Assembly (NCBI GenBank): GCA_014529385.2
Contig: CM043969.1
Coordinates: 12,112,648-12,176,647, forward strand
Reading direction: 5' to 3'
Source: Adiantum capillus-veneris
Taxonomy: Eukaryota > Streptophyta > Polypodiopsida > Polypodiales > Pteridaceae
Length of the DNA stretch: 64,000 bases
The translations under genes were made by a program, and so were the position numbers. Under the pieces are notes generated by a model. That model saw nothing but the letters and a program-made list of their open reading frames with translations, was not told the DNA's origin and ran no database searches. Shown piece after piece: positions 45,069-57,452 of the stretch (the stretch's first letter is position 1; the number at the start of each line of letters is the position of its first letter).

Positions 45069-47373
45069 TGAGCTTTTAGTGCAGAGAGAACTTACAATCT
45101 TGTTTTCCATGATGCATGCATGTCTGTCAGTTGCTGGAGATTCACATGTGTGGTATTTTGATAGTGGTGCTACAAAGCATATTACCTCACATCTTGAATT
45201 GTTCACCTCTCTCGAGTCTGTCCCTCATGGAAATTCACTCATTTGTGTCAACAATGCCTCTTATCCTGTTCAGGAAGTTGGAAAGATTGTGCTTACTGCT
45301 ACAAATGGAAGTTCTTTCACACTTGTTGATGCACTGTATGTACCTAGGATCAAGAAGAATCTTTTGTCTATATTTGCACTTGCTAGACTTGGACTTGTAG
45401 TTAAATTTGTGGATAACAAATGTACAGTTCATGATCTCAGTTTTGGTGATGAAATTGTTACATCTGGCCTTTTGTGCTGTGGGCTGTATAAGCTCACTTT
45501 GTATGACAAGTGTGGACAAAATTTTGCAAATGCAATTGCAAATTCAAGGGCTGTTTCAGATGCACAACTGTGGCATGCACGTTTTGGGCATCTAAATTTT
45601 GCTAGGTTGGTGCGTTTGCAAAAATCTGATACGGTTGCTTCTTTGCTTCCTCTTGAAGCACTTGTCAAACATGTTTGTGAAGGCTGTATTTTGGGTAAAA
45701 TGCAGTGTTCTAAGTTTCCAAAGGATGGTTCAGTTAGGGCCACATGCAGATTGCAGCTTGTGCATAGTGATGTTTGTGGGCCCATGCAAACTCCGACCTT
45801 GGGCAATTACCTGTACTTCGTGAATTTCATTGATGGTTACTCCAGTCATGCATGGGAATTTCCGCTTAAAGCGAAGTCCGAAGTTTTATGTGCTTCAAAA
45901 AATTTATGGATATGGCTGAAAATGTCTCAAAATGTACTATGGGCACCCTCCGTTCCGATCGAGGGAGGGAGTATATGTCTCATGAATTTAATGCATTTTT
46001 GGCTAGTCGTGGGATAAAACACCAATGTACAGTGCCTTATACGGCTCAGCAAAATGGTGTAGCTGATAGGAAAAACAGGTCACTTACGAAAATGACATGA
46101 TGTTTGGTCAATAGTCAAGCTTTGCCGCATTCTTTTTGGCTTGAGGCCATCATGTGTGTCACTTATGTACTTAACAGGTGTCCTACAAAAGCTTTGCAGT
46201 CTATTACTCCATATGAAGCATGGCATGATAGAAAGCCTTCTATTGAGCACGTGCGTTTTTTGGCTATTTGGCATATGCTTTGGTACCACAAACACAACGC
46301 AAAAAATTGGATGATAAGGCTGTCAAATGTATTTTTGTCGGTTATAGTGCTGAAAGGCAAGGTTACAGGTTGTATCATTTGCAAACAAAGCATATTCTGG
46401 TTTCACGGGATGTAGTGTTTGTGGAAGATTCTGTTCAACCCTTGCTGTCATGTACTAGAGATAGTAATGTAAGCTCACAGGACATTTATGACACTTTGTT
46501 GCCTCTTTTCAGTGGTGGAAGTTTGAATGTAAATTCTAATGAGGCAAATATACACCTATGGGGGTTTCCAAAAATGTTACAGATCAGCCTATTACTGATG
46601 CAGATGTACATGATGTACTTGATGAGGAAAGGGCTGAACATGAGCAGGCTAGAGGTATGCCAAAATGGCTGGTGCATACATTCTGTGACAGTAAATTGGA
46701 TGCAACCTTGTCTAGTCGTACTCATTCAAGCTCTCACTATGCATCTTATGTATCAGATTGTTATGCTTTGACTCTGTATAGCTTACATGATGTTGAGGAA
46801 CCTCTCTCTTTTTATGAAGCGCAGAATTCAGAAAATTGGATGGCTGCCATGCAATCAGAATATGATACACTTATAGAAAATGACACATGGACTTTATGTG
46901 ATTTGCCTCCTGGCAAAAAGCCCATTGGTACAAAGTGGGCTTACAAGTCGAAACACAAGCCGGATGGTGAGGTTGATCGCCATAAGGCTCGACTTCTTGC
47001 AAAAGGCTATGCGTAGCAAAAAGGCATAGATTATGAAGAAACTTTTGCTCCCACTTGTTGTATGACTACTGTTTGTTTTCTATGTGCATTGGTAGCTCAT
47101 TTTGGTTGGGATGTACATCAATTAGACATTGTTACTATTTTCTTGAATGGTGACATATTTGAGGAAGTTTATGTAACACAGCCTCGCGGTTTTGTCATGA
47201 AAGGAAAAGAGGACAAAGTGTGCAGATGTAAGAAGACTTTGTATGGGTTGAAGCAATCTCCTCATGCTTGGTATAAGAAAGCTGACACTCATTTGGTCAA
47301 ACGAGGCTTTCGTAACAGTCGAACAAAAAGCACATTGTATGTAAAGCGTGAGGGTGATGTACTTCTCATTGTG
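45069..47373 (+). pseudogene. copia protease, integrase and partial reverse transcriptase
   Basis: The protease has WYFDSGATKHIT (45150). The integrase has LWHARFGHLNFARL, CEGCILGKMQ, LVHSDVCGPMQT, FIDGYSSHAW, then after a frame slip near 45890 TLRSDRGREYMSHEF and PYTAQQNGVADRKNR. Relatives have AERKNR, so the catalytic Glu is replaced by Asp. The RT (46800-47373) has NWMAAMQSEYDTLIENDTW, PIGTKWAYKSKHKPDGEVDR, a stop after KGYA, ETFAPTCC, WDVHQLDIVTIFLNGDI and CKKTLYGLKQSPHAWYKK. It ends at GDVLLIVVL where YVDD should follow. Confidence 0.9.
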
Positions 47374-47664
47374 GTTCTCATTATGCAGCTATCTATAGAT
47401 GCACAATTGAATTCTTACATTTAGGAAGTTTAGATTGTCTAGTAGATGGAGTGTTTGTCTTAGTGAAATTCAACGTATTAGAGATAGTCTTTAAGGAATG
47501 TAGAGATTACTACTTGTAAATTTTCAAAATTGTTGCCAAATAGATTCATTAGTTACAGATTTATACTTCATTGCTTCCTTTCTACGAATGGTTTTAACAA
47601 TTAATGGATGCCTTTAAAAATTTTGGGAGTGCCATATGGAACAAGGAGACTCATAAAGCTGCAG
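47374..47664. other. No recognisable feature
   Basis: Joins the truncated copia RT to the fold-back repeat. AT-rich, no coding block. Confidence 0.4.
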
Positions 47665-49825
47665 AAGCTAGCAATTTCATAAAAAACCAACCTTAAATAT
47701 TGTCTCTCTTGTCATTGTGCATAGAGATCGTCGGAAATCAATTATGATTTGCCTTGCATGACTGAAGATCTGACACTTAATACAATAGAAGATCCATTAT
47801 CCTGGTATCTACTTTGCCACTTGCTTTGACTTTGATTTTGATGCTGAGAGAAAAAAAACACTTGAATTGTGCTAAAGACTATTTATTTTTGTATGCTACT
47901 TCAATTGCTAGTTTCGGTTTTTAAGGTGTCTTTACTAAATTCGATACGTATGTACAATCAAGGTATTTGCGAATACCACCTTGTAGAGCTACCTAACAAA
48001 TAAACCAAACTCCAAACAAAAAAAATCCGAATCTTCCAATTGCAAATCTTTATCAAAATTGATATGACTTCAATCATTTGAGAACACCCTCATGAATCAT
48101 TCAATAACACTACAACAACATATATTGGACTTGTTGATCAATGAGAGATAAAATAATAGTAGCGTTATATATCGTGATGAACATGTGAGCTTAGAATGGA
48201 GAAAATGCTATTTGTAGCAAATGTTTGAAAACTTTCGATAACAACAAGATGGTGCAGTGTGACTTGTGCGATATAAGTGTTTATGACCCTATTATCTTAC
48301 CGAGTTTTCACTCATATCCTACATGGTTTCAAAGATTCTTCACTGGTTTTTCACAAAGGCCTTAGATAAAGCATGGCTTGTTTCATATTTTGCTCCCAAT
48401 TGTCATAAAGTCTCACATTTTGATTAAGCTGGTTAAAAACTAATTATAATTTTTTGACATCGAGGTACAAGTTCCAAATTGGTCAAATGAAAACTATTTG
48501 TAATCACATAAGATATGAAAGTATATATGGGGCAGTCTTGGATAAGGAGCCATGATAGGTAAAAAATGGTAAGTCCCACATACAAACACACGATCGAAGG
48601 AGACAACCAAAAGAAATGTGATGTAAATGAAACTTTCTTGTAGGTTTTGTGTGTAGCACTTGAGAGTTCAGCATATCCTAGAATGCCTCGGGTCTCTTGC
48701 AAGGTAAGAAAGAGCACTACTTGTAGCACTTAAGAGCTTAGTATCTCCTAGGGTATGTGGGATCTCTTACGAGGTAAGAAAGAGCACTACTTGTTGTAAG
48801 AGACCTCATGCATCCTAGCAAATGCTAAGTTCTTAAATGCTGCACACAAAAGCTACAAGAAAGTTGTGTTTACATTAAAAAAAATTTGGTTGTCTCCTTC
48901 GATCACGTGTTTGTATGTGGGACTTACTGTTTTTGACCTTGCATGCCTCCTCATCCAAAACTGCCCCATATATACTTTCATGTCTTATGGGATTAGAAAT
49001 AGTTTTCTTTAGACCAAGTCAGCACTTGCACTTGTGTATCAAAAAATTATTATTAGTTTTTAACCAGCTTAATTAAAATGTCAGAGACTTTATGGAAATT
49101 TGGAGCAGAATATGAAACACGTCATGCTTCATCTGTGAAAGGCTAGTAAAGAATCTTTCAAACCATGTACGGTAAGAGTGAAAACCTTGTAAGATAATAG
49201 GGACATAAACACTTATCGCATGAGTCACACTGCACCATCTTGTTGTTGTCAAAACTTTTCAAACATCTACTACAAACAACATTTTCTCCATTCTAAGCTC
49301 TTGTATTCATCCTTATATATAACGCTTCTAGTGTCTTATCCCTCATCGATCAACAAGTCTAATATATATTATTATAGTGTTATTGAATGGTTCATGAGGG
49401 TGTTGTTGAATGATTGAAGTCATAGAGACAACATCAATTTGATAAAGCTTTGGGAGATTCAGATTTTTTTCTGAAGTTTGGTTTATTTGTTGGGTAGTTC
49501 TACAAGGTGGTATTCACAAACAACCTGATTGTGTGTACACATCGAAGTTAGTAAAGACACTTTAAAAATCAAAACGAGCAATCGAAGTAGCATACAAAAT
49601 GAAGATTGTGAATGCAAATAATCTTTAACATAATTCAAGTGTTATTTTTCTTCTCAGAATCAAAATCAAAGTCAAAGCTAGTGGTAAAGAAAATACCAAG
49701 ATTTTCTATCATATTGTGTATCAGATCTTCAACGATGCAAGGCAAACCATAGTTGATTTTCGACGATCTCTACGCACAATGGCAAGGCAGACAGCATTTA
49801 CGGTTGGATTTCCATGCAATTAGTG
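47665..49825. repeat. 2.1-kb fold-back (long inverted repeat)
   Basis: The left arm (about 47665-48770) is the reverse complement of the right arm (about 48796-49825) along its whole length with moderate divergence. Paired landmarks: CATAGAGATCGTCGG 47721/49760; GACTTTGATTTTGATGCTGAGA 47830/49660 (in parts); CACCCTCATGAATCATTCAA 48088/49390; AAACAACAAGATGGTGCAGTG-type 48240/49240; CTGGTTAAAAACTAAT 48430/49055. The spacer is only about 25 bp. No transposase frame was found. It could be a Foldback-type element, an inverted duplication or a silencing-RNA locus. Confidence 0.85.
48652..48792. repeat. 70-bp tandem duplication at the fold-back tip
   Basis: GTAGCACTTGAGAGTTCAGC... at 48652 and GTAGCACTTAAGAGCTTAGT... 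at 48722 are two copies, each ending GGTAAGAAAGAGCACTACTT. Only one copy exists on the right arm, so this duplication came after the inverted repeat formed, or was lost on one side. Confidence 0.8.
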
Positions 49826-50935
49826 CCCACATTCTCTTCCATTTTCTTGCAATTATCTCCCAATGTGGAAACCACATCTTTGCAAGTGTATAGGACGAGA
49901 GAATGCCTATACAAGAGTAGATTGAACAAAGTATTCACGATGAAAGCCTTTGAACGGCTGGATTCTTCATTTCCCATGCGATTGCGACGACAAAAGCCTT
50001 CTATTGTTGTGATAAGTTGATGAGAGAGCTTTCCCAAGATCTCTAACAAAGAGGGATGGCTGAAATTGAGAGAAAAGTGTAGAAAATTTGAGAATTCGGC
50101 TAGATAATGGATTGTTTTAATGAAAGATAGCCACATACATAACAAAAAAGGGGTCTAGGATGATGAGAAGAGGCTTCCCCAAGGTAGATACGACTATGTA
50201 AAGCTTAGAAGTGCAAAAAATTGTTGTACAAATAGATTTTTCATCTCCCAAAAGTTCCCTAGAAGCTCAAACTCACAAATCCTCATATAAGTAACTCTTT
50301 TTAGACCTGCCCCGCCCCACCAGTCATTATTCTCATTTTAGTCCATAGACTTTTGATTTTAGGCTTGGACAAAGACTTTTGTGCGCTCAAAACTTTAAAA
50401 ATGTGTGTGGACACACATTTATTAAGGTTCTAAATGAACTTAAAGTCACCCAAGGCTATAATCCTAAGAATCTTCAACCCAATGAAAAGGATATACTTAT
50501 CACCTTATCACAAGCAACGAAGACGTGTTAGCAAACATCACACGTATGGTTTGGAACGGGCATCCCCAATCCCGAAACTATTCATGACATTCATTCAAGA
50601 AAAGAGCATGCAAGCACAAAATTATGCTATGAACACAACATCAGTATGGATGGTCCCTATTCATGAGCCTATGCCTAGACGGAGTTCCCACGCGAGTACA
50701 CAAATGGTACCAGACGTTGCGGAAAACTATTCCAAGTGCCATTTTGGGGCATGTGAAAACGACCACAAGTCCCAACGAAAAGCCAAGTTCGCCATTCTAC
50801 GCATGAAACTCTAGGTTCAAGACCCAACGGAACTTTTAACGTCTAAGAATCATGAGGAATTGTCATTTTACTTATGCCCAATGCAAGGATAATGTGTGTG
50901 AACCACAAATGCCATTTGAACGGGCTAAAAGGTGG
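49826..50935 (-). other. Probable gypsy LTR remnant, minus strand
   Basis: On the minus strand, a purine-rich AGAAGCGGGGGCAA (about 50936-50950) directly follows the gypsy C-terminal peptide and precedes TGCCACCTTTTAGC, so a 3' LTR may start near 50935 and run left. No second LTR was found. Plus and minus open frames here (50434-50814; 49798-50145) have no recognised domain. Confidence 0.4.
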
Positions 50936-50949
50936 CATTGCCCCCGCTT

Positions 50950-51690
50950 CTAAACAGTTGTCCTCGACTGAAAAGCATCAAAATATGCATGAAGCAAGTG
51001 TGGGGTATCTGTAAAGAACTCTTCATCAACCCACTTTGCATTGATGGAAAGATAGTTCTTGAACTTTGAAAGATACCGTCTCAAAATCTTTCCATCTACT
51101 ACCTTGCATTTCTTATGAAAAACGATCTGTTCAGGTGACAACTCTTCCTCTTAGACGATGTCCGTAGGACACATATCCTTACATTACTCCCCCCTTTCAG
51201 AAGCGTTTTCGTCCTCGAGAATAAAGGTGGAAAACCTCTTCTTAAGAGTGGTAATATGTGGCACCTTCCTCAAGTTTATATGCCCACTTGAGGAGAACTT
51301 GACGGCGCACACTATGTTGTGTACGTAAGTCGTGAGAATCCATGATATGTTCTTATTCATGTGATAAAGTACGTTGCTCTAGATAGTCCACCAAGATCCC
51401 TTGATCAACTACGCTATCACCTTGATGTAATCTTTTACATATACAACTACATCAAATACTCGATGAACGTGAGAATGAGTTGGAACCTATGCCTTGTAAG
51501 CAACGTCACCTATTCGCTTAAGGATGTGGAATGGTCCACAATACCTTGGAGACACCTTAGGTTTAGGTGTAGGCCCACTTGCAACTTTCTGGCTGTTCGG
51601 GCACTTGTAAAAAATACTTCGTCTTCTTCCTTAAAGTATGTCCCTACTATGTTAAAAAAATCGTTATTATATCACGAATCTAAGATGAGA
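50950..51690 (-). pseudogene. Ty3/gypsy integrase C-terminus and chromodomain remnants
   Basis: Reading the minus strand from about 51560: VSPRYCGPFHILKRIGDVAY, PTHSHVHRVF and, in shifting frames, GILVDYLEQRTLSHE, RRQVLLKWAYKLEEGATYY and FHLYSRGRKRF. This is the integrase C-terminal barrel and a decayed chromodomain (usually RxVLVKWKGxPEEEATWE). A second tail at 51141-50950 reads KILRRYLSKFKNYLSINAKW and DEEFFTDTPHLL, the end of a different gypsy polyprotein. Either two elements are joined here or one has been rearranged. Chromodomains steer integration to marked chromatin. Confidence 0.65.
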
Positions 51691-51699
51691 AGCAAATGC

Positions 51700-52985
51700 T
51701 GTAAATTCAAAGTGCTTCTGTCAACGCGTTGGCAACAGTTGGGATGACGCAGTCGTCGACACCAGCAAGGCAAAGGGAGCGGAAGCGCAAGGGACATTGA
51801 TTGTGAATTTTGCTTCTCTGTTTGCGCCAAGCCAGGAAATGAATTACAATCTCGGATCTCAGAAGATTCGTGTACAATATAATATAAAAAAGCCACCAGT
51901 TATCAAGTTTACTTCATGACGGTTTCTCATTTGTATACTTCGCATGATTTTTAGATTCGCTTCCCTCAACGTAAACATGCGATCATGCGCAAAATCCTTC
52001 ACCAAGTCACAGGCTCGAATGGAGGAGGGTATAGTCGAGGCTGATCAGTGATGGAATGACATGTTGCCTGCAGGAGTAGAAATCTGCTACGGCATGCATG
52101 TGATTGACATTGGAGAGGGAGTGGGCACCTTGAGCATGGTAGCATGGGATGCAGACGAGGCTCGAAGCGCCGAAGTGCTTTTGGAGGAGGCAGGGAGGCA
52201 AAGTTTCCCCATGTGTGAGAGGGTAAGACAACCCAGAAAGCATGTCAAGGGTTTAAGCGATAGCTGAAGCTCCATCAAACTGTGAAATCGATAACGGAGG
52301 AGCTGTTATGCAAAATGAATGCTACTTTTGAGTTGTCTCTTGATGCAGAGAAAGATGTATGTCATGAAGAGGCTGCCATGCAACACACAATGAATATGGA
52401 TTGTGGACAGATGTATGAGTCATACAGGAATATGCCTATGCTTTTACCACTTGCTTAAGAGATGGATGATGAAGCCTTGTAGAAAGAAGAAGATACTGTT
52501 ATTAGTGCTTTTTAATGTGATTCAGATGCAGGTGACCAAACCAATATGGATATGCCTATTTATGGGAGTGCCAATTCAGAGAAGAAACTGCATCTTCAAT
52601 GGTATATGTGCGGTATGAGTAGCATCGGTTGCGTGTAGAACAATACCCTTCCCTTTTCCTTGTCGCTCACAAGAAGAAGGCATTGTCTTTTGGATGATTT
52701 TCTCTACAGATCATGACCGATACGGGACCTTTTGTTGAGTGGTAATGTGAGAGCTTATGTGCGGTCTAGGAGTTTACCACCGTGTTCGGGTGTACCACCC
52801 TGATAAAACCACGTGTGGGTGGCTATGGCGCTCGTGCCACTCAATGGTTACCTAAGTGGTTATAGCTCCTCAATCATTCTATCGCTTCTAGACTTCTATA
52901 AATAGGATATGCACACAGCGTATTATATCTCATCACAAGAAGCTTTAGACAAATAACCACTATGATTCTAGACATTAGAGATGAG
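51700..52985. other. No gene recognised; one TATA-like site
   Basis: Short open frames (for example 52061-52267, and an acidic one around 52320-52620) have no known domain and several stops. TCTATAAATAGG at 52895-52906 is a good TATA match and could belong to an LTR, but no LTR borders were seen. Confidence 0.4.
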
Positions 52986-52990
52986 GAGGA

Positions 52991-53128
52991 CATCATGAGC
53001 TACTTCTAGGGAGAGACCACATGCCTAGCTAGGTGTGATGGGGTGCAAGTGACCCCACGTCGACACTCCCCTGTCGCACACCGCACCTAGCTAGGCATGC
53101 GGTCCCTCCCGAGCAGCAGCTCATGATG
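52991..53128. ncRNA. miRNA-precursor-like hairpin
   Basis: 52991-53037 and 53082-53128 are near-exact reverse complements. The inner 28 bp (AGGGAGAGACCACATGCCTA and onward, 53008-53035) pair with 53084-53110 with two mismatches, both of which become G-U pairs if the minus strand is transcribed. The outer CATCATGAGCT pairs with AGCTCATGATG. The loop is about 44 nt and contains a small TGGGGT/ACCCCA stem. Size and pairing fit a plant miRNA precursor or a tiny MITE; no expression evidence is available. Confidence 0.5.
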
Positions 53129-53427
53129 TTGAGCATCATGCGAAAATGAAAAGGGCAAAAAACTCCTTTCCCACATGTAAAAAATGCATGTAACTTCTTG
53201 TGTATATATGTTGGTATGTGCACATAAATGTCTGCATTTACATTCCACCGACCTTCCATATCTCTGATCCGATATACTTTTGTGCTAGATCATGCAGGCC
53301 GCGATGAGCCAACTATTGCCGATGTTTCTGTCTCTTTCATTTATTGAGTTGAGGGTAGAGAAACTCTCCACATCTCACCTAAGCACAATGAAGTGAATAG
53401 GATTGGGGACATGACTCCAACGGCTGA

Positions 53428-53428
<1 letters not shown>

Positions 53429-53455
<27 letters not shown>
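53429..53455. repeat. (CT)n microsatellite
   Basis: A CT tract of about 27 bp followed by a GC-rich, C-rich stretch (53456-53525). The open frames crossing it are compositional. The rest of 53129-53860 shows no gene. Confidence 0.9.
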
Positions 53456-53458
<3 letters not shown>

Positions 53459-53860
53459 GGCCTCCTGGGGCGGGGGGCAGGCCCCCAGCTCCGCCCCTGC
53501 CCCCCTTCTCCCAGGCCCGGCCCAGTTCTTTGAAGCCCTACTAGGCGTCTCGCATCTCGATTGCCGCTCTTCCACAGGGGTGCGCTAGCTCCACGCTGCT
53601 CGCCCACAGACTTGACTAGTTCGCTTCTGTCCAATTCAACTCGGTCAAAGTAAATAAGCCCTAAATATGAGCGACCCTTCCCACGAGGAAGGTAGAGCCC
53701 CGACTACAAAGAAACTTGGAGGGCCTCGAGCAAGAGGAAACCGCAAATCTGCGATGCAACCCAGGAGCTCTCTCTCCCCAATCACGCGGACACGTCTTTT
53801 CGTGCCCACCCTGCGGGTGGATCCGATGAACGTCTCCACTCTCAAATTCAAAATTTGCGC

Positions 53861-54200
53861 TGACATGCTGGCGCGGCTTGCTGTACGGAATTCCACTTTT
53901 TGCGCTGGCTGTTTCTACCGCCAGATTTTGAGCCAGTTGCTTTTGGGGCAGTTTGCTTTTAAGTTTCATTGCTTTTGGGGGCTCTGCTTTTAGCATCCCT
54001 TTGTAAGAATAAAAAGGGCCCAAGGGTCTCACTTCTCAGAGCATCTGGATGTAGAGTCTGAGAGCAGAGGTCCCTCGAGAGTTGTACTTTGCAATGATTA
54101 ATGAAAAATAAATACCGAGGGGCGCCAGACTTTGGGGCCTATACCTATGGGCATGGATATACGCCAGGCCGTGTCGACTCAATAAATTGTGAAGTGTTTT
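53861..54200 (+). repeat. LTR-like repeat family X, plus copy
   Basis: Same block order as 2850-3330 (minus) and 4030-4420 (plus): GCGCTGACATGCTGGCG, TTTTGAGCCAGTTGCTTTTG, GGGGCTCTGCTTTTAGCATC, GAATAAAAAGGGCCC (TATA-like), AGCATCTGGATGTAGAGTCT, AAATACCGAGGGGCGCCAGA, CTTTGGGGCCTATACC and GGATATACGCCAGGCCGTGT. Well conserved against the minus copy, which argues for one LTR family. Confidence 0.6.
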
Positions 54201-54331
54201 AAGTGAATCTCTCTTGAGTCACGACAAACCTAGACTTAAGTTTCCCAGACCACCCACACACAAAAAATGATGACGTGGCAGTGTCTATTGTACGGACAGG
54301 CTGACGTAGACAACTATACATTTTTTTTGAA

Positions 54332-54492
54332 ATTTGCGCTGACATGCTGGCGTAGCCTGTCGTATGAAATTCCTCTTTTTGCGCTGGCTGTTTTTACTGA
54401 CAGATTTTGAGCCAGTTGCTTTTGGGATAGTTTGCTTTTAAGTTTCACTGCTTTTAGCATCCCTTTGTAAGAATAAAAAGGGCCCAAGCTTG
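54332..54492 (+). repeat. LTR-like repeat family X, partial copy
   Basis: Repeats the first half of 53861-54010 (TTTGCGCTGACATGCTGGCG through GAATAAAAAGGGCCCAAG) and then stops. It lies about 470 bp after the longer copy in the same direction. Confidence 0.7.
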
Positions 54493-54596
54493 CCGCGAAC
54501 ATACGTTATATAGGGGGTACTGAATGGTGAACCCTCGAGCCAATGACCAAAGGACGGAGTGACAATATGCGCACACAAATGTGATACCATAAGTGA

Positions 54597-57165
54597 CTAA
54601 GGTTGTCGTTGTGCCACCAAGACTGGCAATAGGGTAGCTTTCCGAACAAGAATATGACTACGCAAATCTAAAATACTCAGCCCGCCAAGGCGCTTGGGAG
54701 AACACAATTTGTCCATAGATAACAACTGGAGACCCTTGCTGCGAGTTGAGGTGTGCCAGAAATGCTCCAAAATACTAGAGATAAGGGAATGCAAGTATGA
54801 CCGAGACCATGATAGCAGAGATAAGTAAACTGCACATATTCCATAATAATACACTGGACAATCCTAAGTCGCACATGCAGAGGCCAAGTGGACAATTTCC
54901 AATAATTTAACTTGGAGTGCAGACGTTAGAGTATCCAATCCGTTTTCTATGCAGCTGACACATTTTAAGCGAGGGGATAACCCAAATGACGAACTATGAC
55001 GTGTGGAGGAACAATCTCCCCTGGCCACAATAGCTTATGCCAATCATACTCATTCAAAGGAAGCAGCTTAGATTTACAAAAATTAACTTTGAGGCCTGTC
55101 GCCAATCCAAACAAAGAGTATGCATAGTTTGTTCCCACATCATCATAGCGACTACGAGGTATAAATAGAGAGTCATCCGCATAAGCCTGGCCAACAAATT
55201 GTTGCCCAGATTGTAAAACCAGGCCATGCTATCTACTAGTAGAAGTTGAAACATCCAAATACGTAAGTAGGAGGTGAGTGGCAATTGCATAAAGCAAAGT
55301 CCTGAGAGAACATCCTTGCCTGACAGACCGTCCTAGAGGCCAAGAATCTGTGAGAAAGCCATCCAACAAACCTACCGTAGTCCTATGTGCATATAAGAAA
55401 AACACAACACGGGAAATCTTAGGCCCAAATCCCAACTGATGCATGGTGTCTGAAATTTAGGTCCCAAAGAACAGTATCAAAGGCCTTTTCAATATCAGAC
55501 TGCATGACCAATAGGTCCTGCCGAGTGTATTTCGCATATTCCATGCCAATGATGACATTCGTCAGGTTATTAGAAATTTGACAGCGAGGAACGAAGCCAT
55601 AATGAGATTGATGCAAGCCATTGTTGCAGAAAGCCCCTTGAGGCGATTAACAAGCATTTTAGTCATCAATTTATAGAGCTCAGGCATGAGCGTAATTGGC
55701 CTCCAATGAGAGAACTCTTCACACAATGCATGCTTGGGTATCAACTTGAGCAAGCCTTCTTTCCGAGAGGCGGGCAATGCTTGCTGTTCCTAGGCCGTAT
55801 TCATCATGAACAACAAGGGAACGTTTAGGTCATCCCAGAACGACAAGAAAAATTCCACAGTAAGACCATCCCAACCGGGAGCTTTCCAACGACCCAAGTC
55901 AAGCAAGCTGGCATGCAATTCCGATTCAGTGAAAGTGGCTTCCATGTCTTGAGCCTACTGCGGTGAAAGAATGGAAGTAACATGCGATAGGAACAATTGA
56001 CACACCTTACAAGCTTCTCATGTGGGAGATATGGGAGCCTCAAAGAGCTTGCTATAATGCGAGTGCAGATCTTGTGTCAACTTCGGTAAGGAAGAGGTCC
56101 ACTCCCCGGATGGAAGTTTAATTCTCTTGATAGCTTGAGATTGCCGAGAATGATGCAAGTGCTGGAAGAACTGTTTCGAAGCACAACCTTTATTAGTAAA
56201 AGCTCGTTGGTGATTGCGAGTTTGCCACTTGACCAATTTCCTCTCATCAGTATGACGTAACATAGTGCGGGTAGAAAGCAACTCAGTCAACTGAGTCTCA
56301 GTATAAGAGAGGAATTGTTGGTCAAGTGCATCAGCCTTTGACAAGTATCTTTTTCCTGCTTAACTTGGTGTCGCAATTGTGACAAATAAAACGTACCATA
56401 ATCTTGGACAACACATTGAATGCACATAACAAAGAGAAACCAGGTTGTATCCATATCAAGATGCATTTGAGAAGTCAAAGGCGGGATGATATCCCCAATT
56501 ATAGAGCAGAAAAGGTCATGCTTAAGATTAGCATTGTTGACATGCAAAAGACACTTCCTGGGAAGGGAGCCATCAACAGAAAAGAATCCAAAGCGCAATT
56601 ACAAACAAATGGGAGCATGATCTGAGAGGCACAAAGTGTAATCAATCCTCATGTCACATACAAAATCATCATACTGTTGCATATTGAAAAGATACAAGTG
56701 ATCTAGGCAAGTGTGATACATAGAGTGAGCATTATGTTGAGATGTGAATCTGGGGTCATCCGCATTCAAAAGAGACCATAAATCCAAACCATGACAAGTC
56801 AGCATAAAATGATCCCATGATTGACATTCCACATGAAGCAGAATCCCCATAGAGAAATGCATTGGAACGCCAAGAATACGAGGAAACGACACTCCACAAT
56901 TGTGCTCAATCAACAAATGTTGTGTATGCATTCAATCCCCCGAATTCAAATACTTCCCCATTAACAATACATTGGACAACCATCCATCTCCCATCCGGGT
57001 CATTGAAGACCAGAGTCGGGAAGAGCTCATGCGACCGAACGAGCATAAGCACTCCAAAAAAGCCAATTGATCCTGCATTAGCTATCAAATAACCCTCAAA
57101 AAAGGAAGTTTGCGCTGGAAAAATGGTGTTGGTTATGCTTTTGAAGAACAACTATGTTCTCGTTA
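54597..57165 (-). pseudogene. LINE family 2 ORF2 (endonuclease-RT), distinct L1-type family
   Basis: Minus strand: endonuclease C-terminal part (57151-56610) with GYLIANAGSIGFFG, ELFPTLVFNDPDGRWMVVQC and LCLSDHAPICL. The linker (56344-56018) has RTMLRHTDERKLVKWQTRNH and KGCASKQFFQHLH. The RT has EGLLKLIPKHALCEEFSHWR, PITLMPELYKLMTKMLVNRL, DIEKAFDTVLW, FFLYAHRTTVGLLDGF and SVRQGCSLRTLLYAI. The catalytic box near 55175 reads AYADDSLFIPRS, intact. The tail has KLCSPKRLGGLSILDLR. The sequence differs clearly from LINE family 1. Stops and slips occur throughout; the endonuclease N-terminus and ORF1 are absent (5'-truncated). Confidence 0.85.
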
Positions 57166-57452
57166 CATGTATGTACATAGTTCTAGGTGAGAAGCCACTT
57201 GTCATGGATGCATTAGCCCCACACATTATATGAGATGCAATTCAAAGAACTATGCATCTTGTACAGTATACACAATGGGCGAGGAAACAAGAAAAAGAGA
57301 CTCAAGCATTGGTGCCCATTGGCAAATCCTCATCTGCAATGGGCACATGAGGCGTAGCATAACCTGGACTAGGAGTGCTCCAGACAGGGACACCTTGCAA
57401 TGAAGAGGCTTCCCTTTGTAACCACTTCTTTGTAGGAATGAACGACTTTTTT
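57166..57452. other. No recognisable feature
   Basis: Spacer between the 5'-truncated LINE family 2 copy and the 3' end of the next LINE. Confidence 0.4.

Larger units (their letters stand above)
43481..47373 (+). mobile_element. Ty1/copia retrotransposon, 3'-truncated
   Basis: A 5' LTR, initiator-Met tRNA primer site, gag, protease, integrase and part of the RT occur in the Ty1/copia order (integrase before RT). Sequence breaks off at about 47373, just before the RT YVDD box. The rest of RT, RNase H and the 3' LTR are missing. Stops and frame slips are scattered. A fold-back repeat begins some 300 bp further on. Confidence 0.85.

Noticed and set aside
49798-50145. 115-aa minus-strand ORF next to the fold-back
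   Set aside because: Not present on the other arm, no domain, and AT-rich composition makes chance likely.
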